Positions 53,153 to 63,400 are shown, numbered from the stretch's first letter. The stretch is DNA of 64,000 bases from Cryobacterium sp. SO1 (GCF_004210215.2 NZ_CP067394.1:3100001-3164000), one strand, 5' to 3'. The notes: a model not told the origin generated them from the sequence alone. A program made the numbers and translations.

Positions 53153-53234
53153 GTGAAGCTCCGAAGATCCGCCTCGACGACCTGCCCGAGCGACCCCGGA
53201 CGGTTCCAGTGTGTCGAAGGCGGGTGTCGGACGC

Positions 53235-53717
53235 CTATTTCGGCGGAACGACGGGGGTCGCCTCGCCCCCGGTGAGGCGCAGCAGCTCGGCGAACGTGGT
53301 GGGGAAGACCGTGTGCGCGTGCCCCGCCGCGGCCCAGACCACGGGGTAGCCGGCGAGATCCTCGTCGACCAGGGTGTGAATCGGCGCCGGATGCCCGAGC
53401 GGCGCGACCCCGCCGATCACCTGTCCGGTGGCCTCCTTCACGAGGTCCTTCGACGCGCGGCCGATGGTGCCGCCGAGCCGCTCCCCCAGCCAGGCCGTGT
53501 CCACCCGGTGCGCCCCGGAGGTGAGTACCAACAGCGGGGCCCCGTCGAGGGTGAAGACCAGGGAGTTCGCGATGGCGCCCACTTCGGTGCCCAGCGCAGC
53601 GGCAGCCGCGACAGCCGTCGTGGCCGCGTCGTCGAACCAGCGGATGTCGGGGTCGAGGCCCTGAGCGTTCAGCGCCAGGCGCACCTTCTCGACGACCGGA
53701 TGTGCGGTGTTCACCAT
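53235..53717 (-). CDS. ybaK: YbaK/EbsC-type aminoacyl-tRNA deacylase
   Basis: A 160-residue editing-domain protein. GAIANSLVFTLDGAPLLVL and the substrate-pocket stretch ASKDLVKEATGQVIGGVAPLGHP match the YbaK/ProX deacylases, which hydrolyse mischarged Cys- or Ala-tRNA-Pro. Start ATG at 53717. It is divergent from the carbonic-anhydrase-like gene, with an A-rich palindrome between. Confidence 0.88.
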   Translation of the reverse strand: MVNTAHPVVEKVRLALNAQGLDPDIRWFDDAATTAVAAAAALGTEVGAIANSLVFTLDGAPLLVLTSGAHRVDTAWLGERLGGTIGRASKDLVKEATGQVIGGVAPLGHPAPIHTLVDEDLAGYPVVWAAAGHAHTVFPTTFAELLRLTGGEATPVVPPK

Positions 53718-53790
53718 CCCTGCATCTTAGAGCCCAGCATCTGCCCACGCACGAAGCCCCTGCGCCCGTCGCCCGAACGGCGGCTCGATC

Positions 53791-53848
53791 GCAAAAAAGG
53801 ACATAGTTCGGAAAAAAGGACGAAATGCCGTGTTCCGTCCTTTTTTGC
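53791..53848. repeat. A-tract palindrome with two competing left arms
   Basis: GCAAAAAAGGAC (53791 on) and GGAAAAAAGGACG (53810 on) can each pair with the single right arm CGTCCTTTTTTGC (53836-53848). It lies in the divergent promoter region of ybaK and the gamma-carbonic-anhydrase gene, where a terminator would be unexpected. The run of A and T stands out against the GC-rich surroundings. Confidence 0.75.
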
Positions 53849-53940
53849 TCACTTTCTCCTTTTCTCCGGCGCGCCCTCGGCAGCGGCCCGGAGAAACCGG
53901 TTGCGGGCCCAACCGACCGCCGGATGGCTAGGCTGGAGCC

Positions 53941-54474
53941 ATGACCGCCGACAGCGCCGCCCGCCTCCTCACCCTGCCCGACCGCCCGGGACCGCAGGTG
54001 GCCGAGAGTGCTTTCGTCGCCGCCGGCGCCGTGCTGGTGGGCAACGTGAGCCTGGCCGAGCTGGCCAATGTCTGGTACAACGCGGTGCTGCGCGCCGAGG
54101 CCGAACCCATCCGCATCGGCGCGGGCTCCAACCTGCAAGACAACGTCTCCTGCCACGTCGACAGCGGCTTCCCGCTGACCGTGGGCCGCGACGTGTCGGT
54201 GGGCCACGGCGCCGTGCTGCACGGCTGCACGGTCGAGGACGGCGCGCTGATCGGCATGGCCGCCACGGTGCTGAACGGCGCCGTCATCGGCGCCGGCTCC
54301 CTCGTGGCCGCGGGCGCCGTGGTGCTCGAGGGCACCATCGTGCCGCAGGGCTCCCTCGTGGCCGGCGTGCCGGCCAAGGTGCGCCGGGCCCTCACGCCCG
54401 ACGAGATCGACGGCATCCGCCACAACGCCCAGTCGTACCTGGGCCACGCGGCCCTGCACCGCCTCGCGACCTGA
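53941..54474 (+). CDS. gamma-carbonic-anhydrase-like hexapeptide protein
   Basis: A 177-residue left-handed beta-helix protein. NLQDNVSCHVDSGFPLTVGR and GHGAVLHGC supply the three zinc-binding histidines expected of gamma-class carbonic anhydrases (the H...GHxxxxH pattern), with YNAVLRAEAEPIRIGAGSN upstream. Trimeric; could be a true anhydrase or a PaaY-like thioesterase. Converges on folD. Confidence 0.85.
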   Translation: MTADSAARLLTLPDRPGPQVAESAFVAAGAVLVGNVSLAELANVWYNAVLRAEAEPIRIGAGSNLQDNVSCHVDSGFPLTVGRDVSVGHGAVLHGCTVEDGALIGMAATVLNGAVIGAGSLVAAGAVVLEGTIVPQGSLVAGVPAKVRRALTPDEIDGIRHNAQSYLGHAALHRLAT

Positions 54475-54482
54475 ACCACCCC

Positions 54483-54543
54483 CGCGAACTGTGACTTAAG
54501 CACCCAAAACGGCGCGATTGTGGGGCTTAACTCACAGTTCGCG
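54483..54543. repeat. class E palindrome between convergent genes
   Basis: CGCGAACTGTGACTTAAG faces CTTAACTCACAGTTCGCG with an inner CACCC/TGGGG pair. Probable bidirectional terminator between the carbonic-anhydrase-like gene and folD. Confidence 0.8.
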
Positions 54544-54554
54544 GAAGGGGGGGG

Positions 54555-55439
54555 TTAGGACTTGAGGAGGCGCTCGGAAGCCTTGACCACGTTGGCCAGG
54601 AGCATCGCGCGGGTCATCGGGCCCACCCCGCGGGGGTTGGGTGAGAGGTAGCCGGCCACCGAGGCCACGTCGGGGTGCACGTCTCCGGTGAGCTGGCCCG
54701 TACCGGTCTCCGGGTTCTCCACCCGGGTGATGCCCACGTCGAGCACCGCGGCGCCCGGCTTGATCCAGTCTGCCTGCACCAGGTGCGGCTGGCCCACGGC
54801 GGCCACGACGATGTCGGCGCGGCGCACCTCGGCGGCCAGGTCCACGGTGCGGGAGTGCGTCAGGGTCACGGTGGCGTCCAGACCCTTCCGGGTGAAGAGC
54901 AGGCCCAGCGGGCGGCCCACGGTGAGGCCGCGGCCGATGACGACGACGTTCCTGCCGGCGATCGGCACGTTGTACCGGCGCAGCAGCTCCACGATGCCGG
55001 CCGGGGTGCAGGGCAGCGGCGAGCTGAGCTCACCCTCGATGCCCAGCACCAGACGGCCGAGGTTGGTGGGGTGCAGGCCGTCGGCGTCCTTGGCCGGGTC
55101 CATCAGCTCGAGCATGGCGTTCTCGTTGTGGCCGACGGGCAGCGGCAGCTGGATGATATAGCCGGTCACGTCGCGGGCGGCGTTGAGGTCGGCGATCGCG
55201 GCGCGCACATCCGCCGAGGTGGCCGAGCCGGGCAGGTCGATCCGGATGGACTCGATGCCCACCTCCGCGCAGTCGCGGTGCTTGCCGGCCACGTAGGAGC
55301 GTGAGCCCGGGTCGTCGCCGACGAGCAGGGTGCCGAGCCCGGGTACGATTCCCTGGGCGGCCAGCGCGCGCACGCGCTCCGTGAGTTCGAGCTTGACCTG
55401 GGTCGCGGTGGCGACGCCGTCGAGGGTGAGTGCGGTCAT
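54555..55439 (-). CDS. folD: methylenetetrahydrofolate dehydrogenase/cyclohydrolase FolD
   Basis: A 294-residue bifunctional enzyme making 10-formyl-THF from 5,10-methylene-THF. Seen: [15 protein letters not shown] (Y-x3-K catalytic pair), [23 protein letters not shown], the NADP loop [14 protein letters not shown] and [14 protein letters not shown]. It lies downstream of glyA on the same strand, joining two one-carbon genes; a hairpin at 55553-55593 stands between them. Confidence 0.96.
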   Translation of the reverse strand: MTALTLDGVATATQVKLELTERVRALAAQGIVPGLGTLLVGDDPGSRSYVAGKHRDCAEVGIESIRIDLPGSATSADVRAAIADLNAARDVTGYIIQLPLPVGHNENAMLELMDPAKDADGLHPTNLGRLVLGIEGELSSPLPCTPAGIVELLRRYNVPIAGRNVVVIGRGLTVGRPLGLLFTRKGLDATVTLTHSRTVDLAAEVRRADIVVAAVGQPHLVQADWIKPGAAVLDVGITRVENPETGTGQLTGDVHPDVASVAGYLSPNPRGVGPMTRAMLLANVVKASERLLKS

Positions 55440-55552
55440 ACGAGATCCGATCTGTCGGTGATGCCGCGCGCACGCCCCAGCCTGAGGCTGCACGCCAATC
55501 TGGCAACGCCCACCGGCCCCGACGGGCCGCCAACACGATGCCGGGGGCAGCT

Positions 55553-55593
55553 GGTGACGGATGCGCTCACGCGAGGGCTACGCATCCGTCACC
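55553..55593 (-). terminator. hairpin between glyA and folD
   Basis: GGTGACGGATGCG pairs with CGCATCCGTCACC, 12 bases past the glyA stop. It may end or attenuate the glyA transcript before folD. Confidence 0.8.
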
Positions 55594-55604
55594 ACCCGCC
55601 GGGC

Positions 55605-56903
55605 CTACTGGGAGAGGCCGGGGTAGAGCGGGAACGCGTCGGTGAGGCCTTTCACCCGGGCGCGGAGGCCCTGGACGTCGGCGCCGGGCTTGAGCGCCTC
55701 CGCGATGACGTCGGACACCACGGTGAACTCGGCATCGCCGAAACCACGGGTGGCCAGGGCGGGGGTGCCGATGCGAAGGCCCGAGGTGACCATCGGCGGG
55801 CGCGGGTCGAACGGCACCGAGTTGCGGTTGACGGTGATGCCCACCTCGTGCAGCGCGTCTTCGGCCTGCTGGCCGTTGATCTCGGAGTTGCGGAGGTCCG
55901 CGAGCACCAGGTGCACGTCGGTGCCGCCGGTGAGTACGTCGATGCCCGCGGCACGCGAGTCGTCGGCGGTGAGCCGGTCCGCGAGGATCCGGGCGCCGCG
56001 GAGGGTGCGCTCCTGGCGTTCCTTGAACTCAGGGCTCGCCGCGAGCTTGAACGCTGTGGCCTTGGCGGCGATCACGTGCATGAGCGGGCCGCCCTGCTGG
56101 CCCGGGAAGACGTTGGAGTTGAGCTTCTTCGCCAGCGCGGTGTCGCGGGAGAGGATGAAGCCCGAGCGCGGGCCGGCGAGGGTCTTGTGCACGGTGCTGG
56201 AGACGACGTCGGCGTAGGGCACCGGCGACGGGTGCAGCCCGGCGGCGACGAGGCCGGCGAAGTGCGCCATGTCGACCCAGAGCTTGGCGCCCACCTCGTC
56301 GGCGATGGCGCGGAACGCTGCGAAGTCGAGCTGGCGGGGGTAGGCCGACCAGCCGGCGATGATGACCTGCGGCTTGTGCTCGAGGGCCGCATCGCGCACC
56401 ACGTTCATGTCCACGCGGAAGGTCTCCGGGTCGACGCCGTAGGCGACCGGGTTGTAGAGCTTGCCGGAGAAGTTGAGCTTCATACCGTGGGTGAGGTGGC
56501 CGCCGTGCGCCAGCTCCAGGCCCAGGATGGTGTCGCCGGGGGTGGCGATCGCCGAGAGCACCGCGGCGTTGGCGGTGGCGCCGGAGTGCGGCTGCACGTT
56601 CGCGTACTCGGCGCCGAAGAGGCTCTTGGCGCGGTCGATGGCGAGCTGCTCGGCCACGTCGACGTACTCGCAGCCGCCGTAGTAGCGGCGGCCCGGGTAG
56701 CCCTCGGCGTACTTGTTGGTGAGCACCGAGCCCTGCGACTGCAGGATGGCGCGGGGCACGAAGTTCTCGCTGGCGATCATTTCGAGGTAGTCGCGCTGGC
56801 GACCGAGCTCGAGTTCGAGGATCGCGGCGATCTCGGGGTCCACGACCTCGAGGGGCTCGTTGAAGGTGGAGGGTACGTTACTGGTAAGCACAGTGTCGGA
56901 CAC
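55605..56903 (-). CDS. glyA: serine hydroxymethyltransferase
   Basis: A 432-residue fold-type I PLP enzyme converting serine and THF to glycine and 5,10-methylene-THF. The PLP lysine is in [32 protein letters not shown] and [14 protein letters not shown] are the other hallmark blocks. GTG at 56903 (VSDTVLTSN) follows AAGGAG by 7 bases. A ZTP riboswitch occupies its leader. Confidence 0.97.
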   Translation of the reverse strand: MSDTVLTSNVPSTFNEPLEVVDPEIAAILELELGRQRDYLEMIASENFVPRAILQSQGSVLTNKYAEGYPGRRYYGGCEYVDVAEQLAIDRAKSLFGAEYANVQPHSGATANAAVLSAIATPGDTILGLELAHGGHLTHGMKLNFSGKLYNPVAYGVDPETFRVDMNVVRDAALEHKPQVIIAGWSAYPRQLDFAAFRAIADEVGAKLWVDMAHFAGLVAAGLHPSPVPYADVVSSTVHKTLAGPRSGFILSRDTALAKKLNSNVFPGQQGGPLMHVIAAKATAFKLAASPEFKERQERTLRGARILADRLTADDSRAAGIDVLTGGTDVHLVLADLRNSEINGQQAEDALHEVGITVNRNSVPFDPRPPMVTSGLRIGTPALATRGFGDAEFTVVSDVIAEALKPGADVQGLRARVKGLTDAFPLYPGLSQ

Positions 56904-56937
56904 GGGAGAACTCCTTGAGACTATCGATGGATGTGTC

Positions 56938-57019
56938 GTGGCCCAGGCGTGCGGTCACTAACCGTGTCTAGTCGCTCCCCGATGGTGACCCATCTTTCGT
57001 GCTACGCCAGTCGCGACCC
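56938..57019 (-). promoter_or_regulatory. ZTP (pfl) riboswitch of glyA
   Basis: Read on the minus strand the leader holds every conserved block of the pfl/ZTP aptamer in order: GGGTCGCGACTGGCG, a GATGG-GTCA-CCATC hairpin, GGGGAGCGAC closing the first stem, then CCGCACGCCTGGGC as the 3' subdomain. ZTP/ZMP accumulates when 10-formyl-THF is short, and known members turn on folate and purine genes such as glyA and folD. A TAGTAT box at 57024-57029 places the transcript start at or near the aptamer's first G. GGAGTTCTCC just before the GTG could fold over the ribosome site. Confidence 0.9.
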
Positions 57020-57023
57020 GGCC

Positions 57024-57029
57024 ATACTA
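57024..57029 (-). promoter_or_regulatory. -10 element for the glyA riboswitch transcript
   Basis: TAGTAT on the minus strand, 5-10 bases ahead of the aptamer start and directly adjoining the mrpG stop codon. No convincing -35 is seen. Confidence 0.55.
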
Positions 57030-57368
57030 TCAGCCGCGTGCATCCCGCAGCTCGTCGAGAACCAGCAGATCGGGGCGCAGGCGGTCGGTCTGGTAGGCCG
57101 AGCGTGCCACCAGGTGCGCCGCCATCGGCGCGGTGAGCGCCTGGAACACCACGATCGCCACAACGAGCGTGACGGTGCCGACGGTGAAGTTGGTCACTGC
57201 GATGTCCAGGGTGACGGCCATCAGGCCGAGGATCTGCGGCTTCGTCGCCGAATGCAGCCGGGTGAGCACATCGGGGAACCGGAGCAGGCCGACGCCGGCC
57301 GCGAGGCACATCAGCGCGGCGAGCAACACCAGCACCGCCGTGACCACGTCACTCCAGACGGCGCTCAT
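57030..57368 (-). CDS. mrpG: Mrp antiporter subunit MrpG
   Basis: A 112-residue subunit with three membrane helices (VVTAVLVLLAALMCLAAGVGLL, LGLMAVTLDIAVTNF, TVTLVVAIVVFQALTAPMAAHLVARSAY). The FPDVLTRLHSATKPQILG motif is diagnostic for MnhG/MrpG. It is part of the Na+(Li+)/H+ antiporter complex. Last gene of the mrp operon; its ATG overlaps the mrpF stop (ATGA). Confidence 0.92.
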   Translation of the reverse strand: MSAVWSDVVTAVLVLLAALMCLAAGVGLLRFPDVLTRLHSATKPQILGLMAVTLDIAVTNFTVGTVTLVVAIVVFQALTAPMAAHLVARSAYQTDRLRPDLLVLDELRDARG

Positions 57369-57637
57369 GCGCGGTCCCGTCCGGGCAGGAACCGGGCCAC
57401 GCTGAGTGAGCCGAGCACCGCGAACAGCGCCAGGACGAGCAGCACCGGCAGGTTGTCGGTGTGCCGGTTGAACGCCATCTCGGCGCCGAGGGCGCAGATG
57501 ATGGTGGCCACGAGCACGTCGGAGGCGATCACCCGGTCCAGCACGCTCGGTCCGCGGATGATGCGGTAGATGGCCGCCAGCGCGCCGGCGCCGAACATGA
57601 GTCCGGCGATGACGGCGACGATGTCCATGGGGGTCAT
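57365..57637 (-). CDS. mrpF: Mrp antiporter subunit MrpF
   Basis: A 90-residue protein with three helices and the family block IYRIIRGPSVLDRVIASDVL. Required for antiport in known complexes. Joined to mrpE by a 4-base ATGA overlap (57634-57637). Confidence 0.93.
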   Translation of the reverse strand: MTPMDIVAVIAGLMFGAGALAAIYRIIRGPSVLDRVIASDVLVATIICALGAEMAFNRHTDNLPVLLVLALFAVLGSLSVARFLPGRDRA

Positions 57638-58311
57638 GCCTGTGCTCCGTTCTGCGGGTCGGGTTTGCGGCGATCAGAGTCCTGGGAATCGGCGGGGTGG
57701 GCCAGGTCGGGGCGGTTGTGCGGGCCGGGTGATCCCGGGGCGTCCGCGACCCGGTTCTCTTCCGCGCGCACCCGGCAGACCCGCTCCACGTCTTCGGCCG
57801 AGCCGAATGCCATCACGATGCGCCGCTCGGTGGCGAGCACCCGCGCCCGGAACGCGTCGATCTCGACGGCGTCGTGCATGTTGATCACGTGCAGGTAAAG
57901 CGTGGAGCCCACCCGTTCGATGTCGACCACGATCGAGCCGGGCACGATCGAGGTGGCCACGGCGGTCCAGGTGAGGATGAGGTCGCTGCGGGTGCGCAGG
58001 TGCACCGCGACGATGGCGTTGCTCGGGGTGTATCGCGGACCCAGGGCGAGCCAGGACACGTCGATGGACGCGCGCACGATGTCGAAGAGCAACTTGCCGA
58101 ACAGCCAGGCGGTGCGCCACAGGTTGATCCGTCCGCTGAGTTGCACCGCAGGCAGGTAGAACACCACCGAGACCACGGCGGCGAAGGCCGCGCCGGTCAC
58201 CAGGTTCAGCCAGGAGAACTTGCCCCAGAGCAACGCCCAGAGCAGCACCAGGCCGAGGAACAACGGCAGCTGGCTGACCATGCCGCGGAGGCGTTGCTTC
58301 ACCGTTCTCAC
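57634..58311 (-). CDS. mrpE: Mrp antiporter subunit MrpE
   Basis: A 225-residue subunit: LPLFLGLVLLWALLWGKFSW and two further helices, then the cytoplasmic ALGPRYTPSNAIVAVHLRTRSDLILTWTA and SIVPGSIVVDIERVGSTLYLHV. About 50 hydrophilic residues extend the C-terminus beyond the usual family length. GTG start overlaps the mrpD stop. Confidence 0.93.
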   Translation of the reverse strand: MRTVKQRLRGMVSQLPLFLGLVLLWALLWGKFSWLNLVTGAAFAAVVSVVFYLPAVQLSGRINLWRTAWLFGKLLFDIVRASIDVSWLALGPRYTPSNAIVAVHLRTRSDLILTWTAVATSIVPGSIVVDIERVGSTLYLHVINMHDAVEIDAFRARVLATERRIVMAFGSAEDVERVCRVRAEENRVADAPGSPGPHNRPDLAHPADSQDSDRRKPDPQNGAQA

Positions 58312-59867
58312 GGAGCACCTCCGGGGAACACGGCGTCGATGTAGCTGGCCGGCTCGACGATGTCCGCCGCGGCGCGGGCGGCGAGGTCGAAGACCGGGCC
58401 GGCGAACACGGTGAGACTCACGGTGAGGGTGAGCATGCTGGCGGTGGCGGCGGTCATCAGCGGCGAGGTGGTCTTGGTCTTGACCGTTCCCTCATCGTGC
58501 GGGTCGTCTTGCAGCGCGTCGAGCACCGCGGAGTCATAGTTCTCCACGTCGCGCCGCGGCCGCCAGAAAGCCATGTTCCAGGCCCGGGCCAGGGCGTAGA
58601 GGGTGAGCAGCGACGTGGCAGCTCCCCCGGCGAGCAGCAGGTAGCTCAGGGGGCTTCCAACCTGTACGCCGGCGTCGAACAGGGCGACCTTGCCGAGGAA
58701 GCCGGAGAACGGCGGGATGCCGCCGAGGTTGAGAGCCCCGATGAAGAACAGGATGGCGACCAGTGGCGCGGCCTTGAGCATCCCGCCCAACCGGGCCAGC
58801 GAGGTGGTACCGCCGATGCGTTCGATCAGCCCGGCGCAGAGGAACAGCGTGGTCTGGATCATGATGTGGTGCACCACATAGAAGATGGTCGCCGCGATCG
58901 CGGTTTTGGTGCCCAGGGCGATACCGAAGATCATGTACCCGATGTGGCTGACCAGGGTGAACGAGAGGAGGCGTTTGATATCGGCTTGGGCGAGCGCGCC
59001 GAAGATCCCGATCACCATGGTGAGCAGGGCCACGATCATCAGCGGAACCTGCAGGGGGTTGTCGGGGAAGAGCAAGGTTTGCGTGCGCAGGATCGCGTAG
59101 ACGCCCACCTTGGTGAGCAGGCCGGCGAAGACCGCGGTGACCGGGGCCGGCGCGGTCGGGTACGAGTCGGGCAGCCAGAACGACAGCGGGAACACGGCTG
59201 CTTTGACGCTGAAGGCGATGAGCAGCATCAGCCCGAGGATCAGTTGCACGTCACCGGGCAGCTGCGGGATCCGTTCGGCCAGCAGCGCCAGGGTCACGGT
59301 TCCGGTGGCGCCGTAGATGAGCGCGATGGCCGAGAGGAACAGGATCGACGAGATCAAGCTGACGACGATATAGGTGACGCCGGCCCGGATGCGTGCGCCT
59401 GTTCCGCCGAGCGTCAGCAGCACGTAGCTGGCCGAGAGCAGCATCTCGAACCCCACGTACATGTTGAACAGGTCACCCGCGATGAACGCGTTGAACAGCC
59501 CGGCGGACAGCACCAGATAGGTGGGGTGGAAGATCGACACCGGGGTCTCCCGGTTACTGTCGACGATGCCCTGGCCCACCGCGAAGAGCAGCACGCCCAA
59601 CAGCATCAGCGCCGAGACCAGCAGCATGATCGCCGACAACCTGTCGACGACCAGCACGATGCCGAACGGCGGCTGCCAGCCGCCCACGTTCACCACGGCC
59701 GGGCCGTTCTGGTCCACGAGCACGAGCAGGATCGAGCTGATCACAACGACCGAAACCAGGGTGAGCACGCTCACCGCGACCTGGTAACGCGACCGACGGC
59801 CGAGCGCGATGGCGAGGGCCGCTCCGAGCAGTGGGATGGCGACAACGAGGGGCACGAGTACGTTCAT
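58308..59867 (-). CDS. mrpD: Mrp antiporter subunit MrpD
   Basis: A 519-residue, ~14-helix NuoN/NuoM-like proton-translocating subunit. FMYVGFEMLLSASYVLLTLG and the proton-channel helices FSVKAAVFPLSFWLPDSYPTA and LTKVGVYAILR carry the membrane Glu and Lys residues shared with complex I. Start ATG at 59867 (MNVLVPLVVAIP), overlapping the mrpC stop by 4 bases. Confidence 0.95.
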   Translation of the reverse strand: MNVLVPLVVAIPLLGAALAIALGRRSRYQVAVSVLTLVSVVVISSILLVLVDQNGPAVVNVGGWQPPFGIVLVVDRLSAIMLLVSALMLLGVLLFAVGQGIVDSNRETPVSIFHPTYLVLSAGLFNAFIAGDLFNMYVGFEMLLSASYVLLTLGGTGARIRAGVTYIVVSLISSILFLSAIALIYGATGTVTLALLAERIPQLPGDVQLILGLMLLIAFSVKAAVFPLSFWLPDSYPTAPAPVTAVFAGLLTKVGVYAILRTQTLLFPDNPLQVPLMIVALLTMVIGIFGALAQADIKRLLSFTLVSHIGYMIFGIALGTKTAIAATIFYVVHHIMIQTTLFLCAGLIERIGGTTSLARLGGMLKAAPLVAILFFIGALNLGGIPPFSGFLGKVALFDAGVQVGSPLSYLLLAGGAATSLLTLYALARAWNMAFWRPRRDVENYDSAVLDALQDDPHDEGTVKTKTTSPLMTAATASMLTLTVSLTVFAGPVFDLAARAAADIVEPASYIDAVFPGGAP

Positions 59868-60406
59868 CGGGTGCCGCCCTGGCGGTCGGATCGGGCGTCG
59901 CCGTCTGGCGCGGGGACGCGCTCGTCGGATCGGTCGGTTGCCTCGACGCTGGAGCTGTCGTCGTCGCTGCCGTCCTCGCTGGCGTCCAGGGACGCCTGCA
60001 CGGCGGCCTCGTCGTCGGTGGAGGAGCGGAAGGTCATCTCGGAGTCCCCCGTGGTGTCCGCGGCGTGCTCGTCGGTGAGGGTGTCGCCCTCGTCGCCGAG
60101 CTGCGCCAGCCACCAGGACCGGTAGATCAGGGCCAGCAGCAGCGCGGTGATGCCGAAGTTGATCACGATCGCGGTGAGCATCAGCACCTGGGGCAGCGGG
60201 TCCACCATGCTGTCGTCCAGGGGGGTGCCGGTGACGATCGGCGAGCTGCCCGGCCGGCCGCTCATGATGAAGATCAGCAGGTTCGTGGCGTTGCCCACCA
60301 ACAGGAACCCGATCAGCACCCGGGTCAGGCTGCGCTCGAGCATGATGTAGATGCCGGCGGCGTACATCGCGGCCATCACGATCACCAGGGTCAGGGAAGC
60401 GCTCAT
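59864..60406 (-). CDS. mrpC: Mrp antiporter subunit MrpC with acidic tail
   Basis: A 180-residue NuoK-like subunit. The first ~115 residues are the three-helix core (LVIVMAAMYAAGIYIMLERS, LIGFLLVGNATNLLIF, VLMLTAIVINFGITALLLAL). The remaining ~65 residues are an unusual hydrophilic, Asp/Glu/Ser-rich tail (DASEDGSDDDSSSVEATD) not found in classic MrpC. ATG at 60406 overlaps the mrpA stop. Confidence 0.93.
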   Translation of the reverse strand: MSASLTLVIVMAAMYAAGIYIMLERSLTRVLIGFLLVGNATNLLIFIMSGRPGSSPIVTGTPLDDSMVDPLPQVLMLTAIVINFGITALLLALIYRSWWLAQLGDEGDTLTDEHAADTTGDSEMTFRSSTDDEAAVQASLDASEDGSDDDSSSVEATDRSDERVPAPDGDARSDRQGGTR

Positions 60407-63400
60407 CGGTGTCCCCCTGCCGGTGCGGTCGAGCTGTCGCCGGCGTGGTCGGCGGGCTGGGTGATCGGGGATGTCTCCGGTCCGGTGCCCGCCGCGGGCG
60501 CCTCGGCCGGGGTCCACTCCGATGACGCGTCGAAGCCGATGGCGTCGCCGGCGTCGCTGGAGGCGTTGCCGATCGCCGGCACCGCAGGCTGGTCGGGGTC
60601 GTCGTCGCCGGGTTCGTCGAGTGCGCTCTGCCGGTCGATCTCGCTGCCGAGGCTGCGGAGGATGTCCAGGCTCAAGCCGATGACCACGAGGTACACGCCG
60701 ATGTCGAAAATGCTCGAGGTGCCGAAGGAGAGGTGCCCGAGCACGGGCAGGTCGGCCTCGAAGTAGGCCGATTCCAGCGGCGTTCCCGACACGAACAGCG
60801 ACCCGACGGCAGTGCCGACGGCCAGCAGCACGCCCAGGCCGAGGATCTTGCCCGGGTCGATGGGCACGGCCTCGCCGAGCTCGTAACGGCCGCCGGCCAG
60901 GTACCGGGCGACCAGGGCCAGGCCGGCCAGGAGTCCGCCGGCGAAGCCGCCGCCGGGCAGGTCGTGGCCGGCGAAGAGCAGGTAGATCGACACGACGATG
61001 GCCGGGTGGAACAGCAGACGCACCAGGACTTCGATGATGATCGACCGGTTCTCCGGGGACTGGGTGCGACCGCCGAGCAGCCAGGACTGCCGGGTCACCG
61101 CGTGACCCGCGGAGCTGGCGTGCGGGTCGGCCACGACCCGGCGGCGGTTCTCGGGTGCGCGGCGCTTCCGCGATTCGCGCAGGCGCGGCATCTCCTCGGT
61201 GCGTCCGGAGACGAACAGCAGGCTGGCGACGCCGGTGGCCACCACGACGAGCACCGACACCTCGCCCATGGTGTCCCAGGCCCGGATGTCGACGAGCATC
61301 ACGTTGACGATGTTCTGGCCGTGGCCCTCGACGACGCCCAGGCGAGCGAGGTCGGCGGTCAGGTCCGGCCACTGGCGGGCGCCGAGCGAGATGATCGCGA
61401 TGGTTCCCATCGTGAGGCCGACCAGCACACCGATGATCGCGCGGCGCCGGCGGTGCATCGGCCTGTTGTGCTCGGCGATGCGGCTGGGCAGCCGGCGCAG
61501 CACGAGCACCACCACCACCAGGGTGATCGACTCGACCAGCGCCTGGGTGAGCGCCAGGTCCGGGGCGCCGTGGAAGGCGAACAGGGCGACCAGGCCGTAC
61601 CCGGTGACGCCGGCCAGCAGCACCGAGGTCATCCGCTGGCCGACCCTGGCCGCCATGATCGTGGCGATGATCATGACCAGGCCGATGATCACCTGCGCCG
61701 GGTAGTCCCAGAGCACCACGGCGTCCGGCCAGGTGCGGTTGACGAAGGAGGCGGCGCCCAGGGCGAGAACGAAGACCACGAGGATGGTCGACAGGTACTG
61801 CGGCAGGCCGCCCTTTTGAGCGAGGTGGGTGGTGCGGGCGGCGATCTTGTCGATGAAACGCACGGTGTGGCCGTAGCCGTGGCCGGCGTCCACCCAGGCG
61901 GGCACGGCGGCCTGCCAGCGGGCCACCCGCTTGCGCTGGGCGAAGATACCCAGGCCCATCAGCACCACGATCGTGCTGAGCAGCAAGGCCGGTTCGAAGC
62001 CGTGCCAGAGCGCGAGGTGGTAGTCCCCGCCGCCGGGGACGGTGTCCGCGTACGCGGCCAGCATCGGGTCGAGCAGCATCACGAACGGGCCGAGCAGCAG
62101 GGTGGCGACGGTGAGGATGCCGGGCGCCAGGTTGAAGTCCCAGCGGCTGGCGTGCAGGGCCGTATCGCTGATCGCCGGCCGGGTGCCGAAGGCGCCCCAG
62201 AAGAACTTGGCGCTGTACGCGACGGTGAGCACCGAACCGAGCGCGGTGCCGGCCAGGGCAATCCAACCCCAGCCGTCACCGGCCAGGCCGGCCTCGATGA
62301 ACGCGGTGAACACCGATTCCTTGGCGACGAAGCCGAGCAGCGGGGGCAGTCCGGCCATCGACGCGACGGCGATCAGGGCGATGGCGGCGAGCGCGGGTTC
62401 GCGGCGGCCGATCCCGGAGAGCTTGCGCCAGTCACGGGTGCCGGCGCGGTGGTCGATGATGCCCACGACGAGGAACAGGGTGGCCTTGTAGAGCGCGTGC
62501 GCGAGCAGCAACGCCGCCCCGGCGAGTGCGGCGTCGCGGGTGCCGAACCCGACGACAACCATGAGGAAGCCGAGCTGGCTGACGGTGCCGTAGGCGAGCA
62601 TCAGTTTGAGGTCGTGCTGCCGCAGCGACCGCCAGGCCCCCACGAGCATGGTCCAGACGCCGATGGTGACCAGCACCGGCAACCAGCCGGGCGAGTCGGC
62701 GTAGCCGGGCGCGAACCGGGCGGTGAGATAGATGCCGGCCTTCACCATCGCCGCGGCGTGCAGGTACGCGCTGACCGGGGTGGGGGCGGCCATCGCGGCG
62801 GGCAGCCAGAAGTGGAACGGGATCAGCGCGGACTTCGACAGCGCACCGACCAGGATCAGCAGTACTGCCCAGATCGCGACGGGACTGTCGGAGGGGTTCG
62901 CGATGATGCCGGCCAGTGAGGTGGTGCCCGCATCGACCGAGATCATCACGACGCCGATGAGCATCACGAGGCCGCCGAAGGTGGTCACCAACAGCGCCTG
63001 CAGGGCGGCACCGCGACTCTCTCTTTTGGTGGTGTAATGCCCGATCAGCAGATAGGAGAGCACACTGGTGATCTCCCAGAACATGAACATCACCAGGATG
63101 TCGTCAGCGGTGACCAGCCCGTACATGGTGCCGGCGAACGCGAGCAGCAGAGCCGCGAACCGGCCGAGGCTGGGTTCGTCCTCGTCGAAGTAGCTGGCGC
63201 AGTAGATGAGCACCAGGGCGCCGACGCCGGTGACGACGAGGGCAAGCAGCCAGGCGAGCGCATCCACCCGGAATGACAGGCTGATCCCCAGCTGGGGGAT
63301 CCAGGGCAGGCTCTGGGTGACGGCGCCGCCGGCGGTGATCACGCCGGTCTGCGTCAGCGTGTAGACGAAGGCCGCCGCGGGCAGCAGGGCGACGACATAA

